From Cytophagaceae bacterium (lineage in GTDB: Bacteria; Bacteroidota; Bacteroidia; Cytophagales; Spirosomataceae), in the NCBI GenBank assembly GCA_026785975.1, contig JAJAZB010000314.1:1-32310 (forward strand): a stretch of DNA of 32,310 bases, written 5' to 3'. The notes below the pieces were generated by a model. The model saw only the letters and a list, made by a program, of their open reading frames with translations. It had not been told where the DNA came from and searched no databases. A program made the translations under genes and the position numbers. Numbering within the stretch: position 1 is the first letter of the stretch; each line of letters opens with the position of its first letter. Positions 24,785-32,310 of this stretch are shown one piece after another.

Positions 24785-27700
24785 ATGAAAAGTACAGCTA
24801 CTTTTTTCGGCCAGGCACTACGGGGAGCGTTGCTCGTATTGGTGAGCCTGGGGCACCTGCTGGCGCAATCAGGAACGGCGGTGACCGTCACATCGGTGAC
24901 CGGGAGGGTTTCCGACGAAACTGGTAAAGGTTTACCGGGTGTAAACGTAAAGGTGAAAGCCTCGACCGTCGGGGCGACGACCAACGGGGAGGGCACCTAC
25001 CGGCTGGCGCTGCCCGCCGGGGCAAACACGCTCGTGTTTTCGTTCGTGGGCTACCAGACGCAGGAAATGGCCATCGGCAACCGGGCCACGCTCGACTTGG
25101 CGATGGTGCCCGAGGCCAATTCGCTCAGCGAAGTGGTGGTAGTGGGCTACGGCACTCAGCAGCGAAAGGATTTGACGGGGGCTATCGCGTCGGCCGACTT
25201 AGTGGCCTTTAAAGAAGCCCCTAACGTGAGTATCCTTCAATCGTTGAAGGGGTCACTGCCGGGGCTGACCATCGGCCAAACCAACCGAGCGGGCGACGAA
25301 GCCTCGATCAACATTCGGGGTACGTCAACACTTAATGGCAATACGGCCCCCTTAATAATCGTGGACGGGATTATCTTCAACGGTCGCCTTTCCGACATCA
25401 ACCCCGCTGATGTAGCCAGTGTCGATGTCCTGAAAGACCCCAGCAGTAAGGCGGTGTACGGCTCGCAGGCGGCCAACGGCGTTGTCCTGATCACCACCAA
25501 AACAGGCCGAGCCGCTACAAAACCATCCATCACGTATTCAGGGAGTTACGCCATTTCGTCGCCAACCATTAATGCTAAATTATTGCGTCGGGACGCGTTT
25601 CTGGAAAAAATCAGGGACATCAATTACTTGACGGCCTTCACCAAAGAATCGGGCTATACGGCCCCAAACCCGGCCTGGACGTTTGCCAACTCGGAGTTGT
25701 TTCCCATCTCGCTGGCGGGTGCCAACTCAACCAACGACTACGACTGGTACGGCGAACTAACGCAGGATGCTTCGATTCAGAGCCATAACCTCAGCATTTC
25801 GGGCGGGTCTGACAAGACCAACTACTTTATGTCGGGCGGCTATACGAACGAGAAAGGACTGATCAAAAATGATGATTACGCCCGCTACACGGTCCGTATC
25901 AACTTAGACACCGAAGTGACCAAGTGGCTGACGCTGGGAGCCAATACGTCGGGGTCGTTTACGAATTTTTTTAAAGATGCGCCCGACATGAACTCCATCG
26001 TGGGAACAAACCCGCTGGTGCTGCCACGAGATGCCAACGGTAATTTCATCATCAATCCCATTGGCGATTTTAATGTAAATCCGTTTCTGGCGGCTGAAAA
26101 CGACCGCTACGAAGTGCAGAGCCGCTTAGTGGGTAATTTTTACGGCATCGTGCGGATTCCGAGTGTTCCGGGTTTTAGCTACCGGCTGAACTTCGGCAAC
26201 AACCTCAAGTACTTCAAAAACTACACGTCGAGCATTTATGGGGCGGGCCTGACGGGTTCGGCAGCTAAAAACGACGCGACGCAGTATGAGCAAACGCTCG
26301 ACAATATTCTAAACTACACCCGCAGTTTTGGCAAGCACAATATCAACGCGACGGCGGTGTACGGCTATAATACGGCCAATTTTAACCGCACGGTGGCCTC
26401 AGGTACGGGTTTCTCCGACCTGAACCTGTCGTACAACAGTTTGCAACAGGCTGAAGTACAGAAAATTTCGTCAGAAGCGTGGGAAGAGGCCCTACTGTAC
26501 CAAATGGGTAGTATAGCCTATAACTATGGCAGTAAATACCTCATCAAAGCCACCGTTCGGCGAGATGGGTTCAGCGGTTTCTCGCAGAATAATAAAACGG
26601 GTATTTTTCCGTCTATTGGGCTTGGCTGGGTTATTTCGGAGGAAAAGTTCTTTAAAATACCCGCCATTAACTTCCTGAAAATCAGAGGTAGTTACGGCGA
26701 AAACGGCAACAAAGTGGGCCGCTACAGCTCGCTGGCGCGGGTGTCGGCCACCGATGACTCGAAATACGTCTTTGGTGACGGCGGACTGACGGCCATTGGG
26801 CGGTCGGTGTCGTCGCTGGCCAACAGCGACCTGAGATGGGAACGTACCCGGGGTATCAACATCGGCCTTGACTTTGCCCTGTTGAATAGCCGCATCGACG
26901 GGAACGTGGAGTTTTACAACTCGAATACCAACGATCTGTTGTGGCAACAAACGCTGCCCCAAACGTCGGGCTTCTCTAATGTGTTCACTAACCTGGGGCA
27001 AATCAACAACACCGGCTTTGAGTTCATGCTGCACGGTCAGCCCGTGCGAAGCAAAGATTTTGTCTGGGACGTAACGCTCAACTTTACCCAAAACCGCAAT
27101 AAGGTGGTCAGGATTCTGGGCGAAGACAAAAACAACGACGGCGTAGAAGACGACCTCATAGCGAGCGGCCTGTTTATTGGCCGGCCAATCGGTACTATTT
27201 ACGACTATAGAACACAAGGAATTTACCAGTTGGCCGACGAAAAACTGGCTGGATTTCAAGCGGGTACGTACCGCATCGAAGACGTCAATAAAGATGGAAA
27301 AATTACGCCCGCCGACGACCGGCAGATTCTGGGTAACACAGAGCCTGGGTATTCGTTCGGGATTCAGAATACCGTCTCCTACAAGCAGTTTACGCTGCGG
27401 GCGTTTATTAACTCCATTCAGGGCGGCAATAACAGCTACCTGAGTCCCAATTTTCCCTACGCCTATAACGGTACGCCCGGGCAGGCTACCAATGCAAACT
27501 GGTTCGATTTCTCCGATTACTGGTCGCCCCGCAACCCCAGCGGCATTCACCCCAACGCGTGGGTGCCAACGCCCGCCGGTGGGCGCGAGTACGTACAGCG
27601 CAATTTTGTGCGGTTGCAGGACATTTCCCTGTCATATACCCTGACGGACCAGATTGCGAAAAAAATTGGCGCGGCCAACTGCAAACTGTTCGTAAGCGGC

Positions 27701-27871
27701 AAAAACCTCCTGACGTTCACGAACTGGAAAGGCTGGGACCCCGAAACCAACACCACACTGTTTCCGGTGGGGGGCCCGGCGGGGGGCGTCAGCACCGCCC
27801 TGGGCGTTACGTCGATCAATGCTTTCCCCGTCCTAAAATCGTATTCGTTTGGTCTTGACATCACGTTTTAA
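24785..27871 (+). CDS. SusC/RagA family TonB-linked outer membrane protein
   Basis: Carboxypeptidase-like domain TGRVSDETGKGLPGVNVKVK, plug VVVVGYGTQQRKDLTGAIASADL, NIRGTSTLNGNTAPLIIVDGI, C-terminal beta-barrel ending LKSYSFGLDITF. Confidence 0.95.
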   Translation: MKSTATFFGQALRGALLVLVSLGHLLAQSGTAVTVTSVTGRVSDETGKGLPGVNVKVKASTVGATTNGEGTYRLALPAGANTLVFSFVGYQTQEMAIGNRATLDLAMVPEANSLSEVVVVGYGTQQRKDLTGAIASADLVAFKEAPNVSILQSLKGSLPGLTIGQTNRAGDEASINIRGTSTLNGNTAPLIIVDGIIFNGRLSDINPADVASVDVLKDPSSKAVYGSQAANGVVLITTKTGRAATKPSITYSGSYAISSPTINAKLLRRDAFLEKIRDINYLTAFTKESGYTAPNPAWTFANSELFPISLAGANSTNDYDWYGELTQDASIQSHNLSISGGSDKTNYFMSGGYTNEKGLIKNDDYARYTVRINLDTEVTKWLTLGANTSGSFTNFFKDAPDMNSIVGTNPLVLPRDANGNFIINPIGDFNVNPFLAAENDRYEVQSRLVGNFYGIVRIPSVPGFSYRLNFGNNLKYFKNYTSSIYGAGLTGSAAKNDATQYEQTLDNILNYTRSFGKHNINATAVYGYNTANFNRTVASGTGFSDLNLSYNSLQQAEVQKISSEAWEEALLYQMGSIAYNYGSKYLIKATVRRDGFSGFSQNNKTGIFPSIGLGWVISEEKFFKIPAINFLKIRGSYGENGNKVGRYSSLARVSATDDSKYVFGDGGLTAIGRSVSSLANSDLRWERTRGINIGLDFALLNSRIDGNVEFYNSNTNDLLWQQTLPQTSGFSNVFTNLGQINNTGFEFMLHGQPVRSKDFVWDVTLNFTQNRNKVVRILGEDKNNDGVEDDLIASGLFIGRPIGTIYDYRTQGIYQLADEKLAGFQAGTYRIEDVNKDGKITPADDRQILGNTEPGYSFGIQNTVSYKQFTLRAFINSIQGGNNSYLSPNFPYAYNGTPGQATNANWFDFSDYWSPRNPSGIHPNAWVPTPAGGREYVQRNFVRLQDISLSYTLTDQIAKKIGAANCKLFVSGKNLLTFTNWKGWDPETNTTLFPVGGPAGGVSTALGVTSINAFPVLKSYSFGLDITF

Positions 27872-27885
27872 GTCCTGCTACACAG

Positions 27886-29592
27886 ATGAAAAACTACTTT
27901 ATTAACATAGCCCTACTGGCCGGTGCGCTGCTGGTCAGCGCCGGTTGCAAGGAAGACGCATTTCTGGAAGAAGTGCCGCTGGATTTTTACAGCCCCGAAA
28001 ACTCGTTTATCACCGAAGGCAACTTCAACGCGGCCCTCACCGATTTATACACCCGGGTTCGGGCTATTCAAAGCGTCGATGGCGGGGCTAATCTTTATTC
28101 GGAAGTGTTAGGTACGGATATTGCCTTCAACGCCCGGTTAGACCAGGCTCGCTTAGGGAGTTATGCGGTATCGCTGACACCTCAGGGGGATATACCGAGA
28201 CAGCACTGGGTTCGGTGGTACAAAATTATCTCGAACGCCAACACCATTATTTCGCGGCTGGGTACGTCAAACCTGACCGAAGCCCAGAAGAAGGTGATTG
28301 GTGCCGAAGCGCGGTTGTTCAGAGCCTACGCTTACCATAAACTGGTGCATTTGTATGGCGGTGTGCCCCTGATTACGGAAGAGGTAACGAGCCCTAAAAG
28401 TAATTTCACCCGGGCCCCGAAAGACGAAGTGCTGAAGCAAATCATTGCCGATGCCACTGATGCCGCTGCCAATCTGCCCGCCATTGATGCCGTGCGGGAT
28501 GGTAAGCTGAGTAAGGCGGTAGCCAACCACCTACTGGCAGAGACCTATATCGTGTTGAAAGATTACGATAAAGCGATTGCGGCTGCTACGGAAGTAATTG
28601 AGAAGTCGAGCCTGAGACTCATGACCGAGCGGTTTGGTAGCCTCAGAACGCAGCCCGGCGACGTGTTCTACGATTTATTCCGGGTGGGCAACCAAAACCG
28701 TAAGTCGGGCAATATGGAAGCTATCTGGGTGATCCAGTACGAGTTAGACGTAATCGGGGGCGGGCTGACCTCATCGGGCAGCCCCTTGAATAACCTCGAA
28801 CGGGTGGTTTCGCCAGCGGTTTTCTCGATCTCTGATCCCAGTGGCCGGGCTGCCCTGCTCGACAATGCGTCGGCATCTACGCTCAACAGCGGAGGACGGG
28901 GCGTGTCGTTCGTTCGCCCATCCGATTATTACCTGTACGACGTATGGGGCTTGGACCCTAAAAAAGACAATCGCAAGCTCGATGCGTCTGTGACCGATCT
29001 CCGTACCTCGCCGTTCAACATCGTGCGCGATTTTGTTTATACCAACCCGGCTTCGCCCAATTTCGTGGGCAAAAGCCTGATCGATTTCCCGGCCCCCAAC
29101 TGGGTGTCGGCTACTTGGCGCTGGTATCCGTACCCCTCGAAAGTGACAACCCCCGGTCAGCATCCAGCGGGCCTTATTGCCGACGCGACCAAACAGACGC
29201 TGCGGAACACGGCTGGGGCCACGTTCCGGGATATGTACCAGATTCGGCTGCCCGAAACCATCCTGCTTCGGGCCGAAGCGCATCTGCTGAAAGGCAATAC
29301 CACGCAGGCCGCTGCCGACATCAATCTGATTCGCAACCGGGCCAAAGCCAAGCCCGTATCCCCCGCTGAGGTAACGCTCGACTATATTCTGGACGAACGG
29401 GCGCGGGAGCTGATTTTTGAGGAAGACCGGCGGGTAACGTTGTCAAGAATGGGCAAATTGGTGGAACGAGTGAAAAAATACAACCCGCTCAATTCTCCCA
29501 ATATCCAACCTTTCCACTCCCTGTTCCCAATACCGTTCTCCGAAATCGAAGCGAACAAAGACGCGAAACTGGAACAGAATCCGGGCTATTAA
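27886..29592 (+). CDS. RagB/SusD family nutrient-uptake lipoprotein
   Basis: Lipobox LLVSAGC; EARLFRAYAYHKLVHLYGGVPLITEEV; LPETILLRAEAHLLKGNTTQAAADINLIRNRA; ERARELIFEEDRRVTLSRMG. Confidence 0.95.
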   Translation: MKNYFINIALLAGALLVSAGCKEDAFLEEVPLDFYSPENSFITEGNFNAALTDLYTRVRAIQSVDGGANLYSEVLGTDIAFNARLDQARLGSYAVSLTPQGDIPRQHWVRWYKIISNANTIISRLGTSNLTEAQKKVIGAEARLFRAYAYHKLVHLYGGVPLITEEVTSPKSNFTRAPKDEVLKQIIADATDAAANLPAIDAVRDGKLSKAVANHLLAETYIVLKDYDKAIAAATEVIEKSSLRLMTERFGSLRTQPGDVFYDLFRVGNQNRKSGNMEAIWVIQYELDVIGGGLTSSGSPLNNLERVVSPAVFSISDPSGRAALLDNASASTLNSGGRGVSFVRPSDYYLYDVWGLDPKKDNRKLDASVTDLRTSPFNIVRDFVYTNPASPNFVGKSLIDFPAPNWVSATWRWYPYPSKVTTPGQHPAGLIADATKQTLRNTAGATFRDMYQIRLPETILLRAEAHLLKGNTTQAAADINLIRNRAKAKPVSPAEVTLDYILDERARELIFEEDRRVTLSRMGKLVERVKKYNPLNSPNIQPFHSLFPIPFSEIEANKDAKLEQNPGY

Positions 29593-29670
29593 TTCATTCG
29601 TAGGTTGGTGTCGATGGAACGGCCCGGCTTTGTGGCCGCTCCATTTTTTCACTCTCTATTTTCGCTACCC

Positions 29671-30981
29671 ATGAACTGCAGTCTGCTTTGTCAATTTATT
29701 TTGGTGCTGCTGTTTTCACCGGGCATGATGGCGCAATCAGCACATGAGTTTCCCGCCTATTCGGGGCAGGCACTCGTGCCCGTCGTGAAAGTCAGTTCGG
29801 GGCGCACCATCCACCGGTTTTTCGATACCTCGCCGTTGAGTCCGTCGGGACGGTATTTGGCCCTGTTTCGCTTTCCGCAGGAAACCCGCTCGCCCCAACC
29901 CGGCGAGGTGGGCGAGGTGATTTTGGTGGATCGGCAAACCGGGCAGGAACGCGTCGTGGCTCAATCGCGGGGTTGGGAAATGCAACTCGGGGCCAACGTG
30001 CAGTGGGGCCGTACCGACGAAGAACTCTATTTCAACGACGTGGACACAACCACCTGGCAGGCCTTCGCCCTGCAACTGAACCCGCTGACCGGCCAAGCCC
30101 GGCGCATGGGCGGTACCGTGTTCATGGCCTCACCGGACGGGACGAAACTCGCCACCTACAACCTTATTTCTTCCCGCCGGGCGCAGGCGGGTTACGGGGT
30201 GGTCGTGCCAAAAGACCGGGTGGTTCGGAACGTCGGGCCGGTCGAAGCGGACGGCATCGACGTGGTGAATACCGCAACGGGTCAGGCGCAACGGGTAGTG
30301 ACGATTCGCCGGATTTACGAAAAAACGGTTCCGAGCATCGCCATCGCCAACCCTCAGGAGTTTGAATACTACTGTTTTCAGGTGAAGTGGAATCCGCAGG
30401 GCACCCGTTTACTCACCACCATGCAGTGGGCACCGCTGACGGGTGGGCCGCGCCGCCGGGCTGTCATTACGATGCGCCCCGACGGTTCCGACCTCCGCAC
30501 CGCCATCACGCCCGACCAGTGGGCGAAGGGCGGGCACCACATCAACTGGACACCCGACGGCGAACACCTGTCGATGAACCTGAACGTGGACGGAAAACCG
30601 GGTCTGGAAATCATCACCGTCCGGTACGACGGCAGCGACTTGAAAACGGTCTTTTCGCCCGGTTCCGGCCATCCGTCGTTTCAGACCGGCGGCTTGCCGT
30701 TTATGGTCACGGACGCGTATCCGGGCGAGTTGGGTCTGACCGAAGGCTCCGTGCCCATCCGGCTGATGAACGTGCAGACCGGCACCGAGCAAACCCTCGT
30801 GAGCATTTTTCTCTCGAAAGCCGAGGGTGAATTCCGCATCGACGCCCACCCTGCCTGGGACCGGTCGGGACGCTACGTGATTTTCAACGGCTTCACGGAC
30901 GGTACTCGGGGGGTGTTCCTGGCGGATGTGACGAAACTACTGGGCTTGCCTGCGCCGAAGGCGGTTTCGGGTGGCCGGTAA
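29671..30981 (+). CDS. Secreted TolB/PD40-type beta-propeller protein, possibly oligogalacturonate lyase-like (PL22)
   Basis: SPSGRYLALFRF, ASPDGTKLATYN, WNPQGTRLLTTMQW, HHINWTPDGEHLSMNLN, AHPAWDRSGRYVIFNGFTDGTRGVFLADV. Confidence 0.7.
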   Translation: MNCSLLCQFILVLLFSPGMMAQSAHEFPAYSGQALVPVVKVSSGRTIHRFFDTSPLSPSGRYLALFRFPQETRSPQPGEVGEVILVDRQTGQERVVAQSRGWEMQLGANVQWGRTDEELYFNDVDTTTWQAFALQLNPLTGQARRMGGTVFMASPDGTKLATYNLISSRRAQAGYGVVVPKDRVVRNVGPVEADGIDVVNTATGQAQRVVTIRRIYEKTVPSIAIANPQEFEYYCFQVKWNPQGTRLLTTMQWAPLTGGPRRRAVITMRPDGSDLRTAITPDQWAKGGHHINWTPDGEHLSMNLNVDGKPGLEIITVRYDGSDLKTVFSPGSGHPSFQTGGLPFMVTDAYPGELGLTEGSVPIRLMNVQTGTEQTLVSIFLSKAEGEFRIDAHPAWDRSGRYVIFNGFTDGTRGVFLADVTKLLGLPAPKAVSGGR

Positions 30982-31065
30982 ATGAAAGTAGGTTATAAAT
31001 AAGTGTGTGTTTTTAGACTGTCTTTCTGGTTAACTTTTCTGATTTTTTTGCAAAAAAGTACTCCC

Positions 31066-32310
31066 GTGAAAAATAATTTTTTTGTAGTTACATCACTTTC
31101 ACTGCTGCTCCTCAGTTTTTACGCTTGTAAAAAAGAGGATAATGCGGGCGTGGTTCCGCCCGTAGTTCCGCCAGCGGGAGTCGTAAAAACATTTTATGTT
31201 TCTACCGCCACGGGGGACGACAGCCGAACCGCTGAACAGACGAAGAAGGCCAGTACGCCCTGGAAGACGATTCAAAAAGCGGCCAATTCCGTACCCGGAG
31301 GTTCCACAGTGATTATTGCCGGAGGAACGTATGTCGAAAAAGTATCCATTCCAACCTCCTGCAACGGCACCCCGACGGAGCGTACTGTTTTTAGAAATAA
31401 AGAAAATGAATCGGTTGTTTTGGACGGGAAAAATACCGGTAGTCAATACGAGGGATTGTTTAAATTAGTGGGGAATGAATACGTGGTGGTGAAGGGAATC
31501 ACCGTGCAAAATGGCTATTGGTACGGCTTCTCCGGCGAAGGCTCGAAAAACATCACCCTCGATAGTTGCAGCACTTTCAACACGCGGGCTTCGGGCATTT
31601 ACGTCAAGACTAGTTCGGAGGTAACCATCACCCGGAACAACATCCGAAAGGCCTGTCAGGAACTAACCCGCGACAGCTTTGGCAATGGTTCGCAGGAATG
31701 CATCAGCGTGGTGATGGTCGACGGGTTTAAAATAGCCAACAACGAAGTGTGGGACACGTCGCAGGTAGGCGATGCCGGAGGCGAGGGAATCGATGCCAAA
31801 AGCGGTTCGAACAACGGCGAAATAGCGAACAACTACGTACACGACATCGCCCGGCTGGGTATTTACGTGGATGCCGGCAGCAAAGACCAGTTCAACGTCC
31901 GGGTGCATTCAAACCGGGTTTTCAACACGGGAGGTATGAGCGTCGCCGGTGAAATCGGAGGCCATGTCCACGAGATCTATTTCTACAACAATGTCGTGAA
32001 AGACAGCAAAAGCTCCGGCTTGACGTTCCAGGCGATTGGCAACGGGAAATACACCAACGTGTACGTGGTCAACAACACGTTTTACAACAACGCCCTGAAT
32101 GGTTTTGCGGGGGATGTTGGCAACTACAGCAAGAATACCGGCAACAGCAATCTCGTAATCCGAAACAATATTTTTTACAACAAAATAAGCAATTCCCGCT
32201 TCTCGATTTGGCACGACCTCGCCCAGCCGCACGTCATCAGTAACAATTTGTATTTCGATTTCAAACCGAGCAACAACAGCAGCAATAGTTTCAACGCCGC
32301 TAAACTAACC
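31066..32310 (+). CDS. Right-handed parallel beta-helix repeat lipoprotein (pectate-lyase/PL-like fold), cut by right edge; GTG start
   Basis: GTG frame reads MKNNFFVVTSLSLLLLSFYACKKEDNAGVVPPVVPPAGVVKTFYVSTATGDDSRTAEQTKKASTPWKTIQKAANSVPGGSTVIIAGGTYVEKV...NNEVWDTSQVGDAGGEGIDAKSGSNNGEIANNYVHDI...IRNNIFYNKI, open to window end; absent from ORF track. Confidence 0.88.
   Translation, partial: MKNNFFVVTSLSLLLLSFYACKKEDNAGVVPPVVPPAGVVKTFYVSTATGDDSRTAEQTKKASTPWKTIQKAANSVPGGSTVIIAGGTYVEKVSIPTSCNGTPTERTVFRNKENESVVLDGKNTGSQYEGLFKLVGNEYVVVKGITVQNGYWYGFSGEGSKNITLDSCSTFNTRASGIYVKTSSEVTITRNNIRKACQELTRDSFGNGSQECISVVMVDGFKIANNEVWDTSQVGDAGGEGIDAKSGSNNGEIANNYVHDIARLGIYVDAGSKDQFNVRVHSNRVFNTGGMSVAGEIGGHVHEIYFYNNVVKDSKSSGLTFQAIGNGKYTNVYVVNNTFYNNALNGFAGDVGNYSKNTGNSNLVIRNNIFYNKISNSRFSIWHDLAQPHVISNNLYFDFKPSNNSSNSFNAAKLT

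Noticed and set aside
1-32310. tRNA or rRNA genes
   Set aside because: No cloverleaf with a T-loop GTTCRANNC and matching acceptor stem, and no rRNA-like stretch, was noticed by eye; a tRNAscan run would be decisive.

Overview
The window looks like a Bacteroidota chromosome segment, probably Cytophagales (inferred from SusC/SusD, DUF1501/DUF1800, TAnnTTTG-type promoters and gene content). Housekeeping genes present are recJ, lptB, recO, ileS, rpmH, rnpA, a ctpA-like S41 protease and tsaB. Also present are a SpoIIM/DUF4129/DUF4350 cluster, a purple-acid-phosphatase-like gene, a GH16 glucanase, a DUF2911 gene, a degraded SUMF1 pseudogene, and a putative uronate/pectin-type locus (kduD, IclR regulator, SusC, SusD, beta-propeller protein, beta-helix lipoprotein cut by the right edge). 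Two non-standard structures stand out. (1) The isoleucyl-tRNA synthetase ORF carries an in-frame 468-bp (156-codon) insert encoding a DUF559/Vsr-like endonuclease domain, bounded by inverted 'GCCTCACCCCCGGCCCCTCTCCG.TGGAGAGGGG' ends. The same ends form a short ORF-less element between rnpA and the S41 protease gene. (2) At least eight intergenic regions are filled by long inverted repeats whose arms are degenerate 7-8-bp tandem words. Each locus uses a different word, and the repeats often run from one gene's stop codon to the next gene's start; a related word array also sits in frame inside ileS. No tool or database search was run. Family names come from reading the translated sequences.
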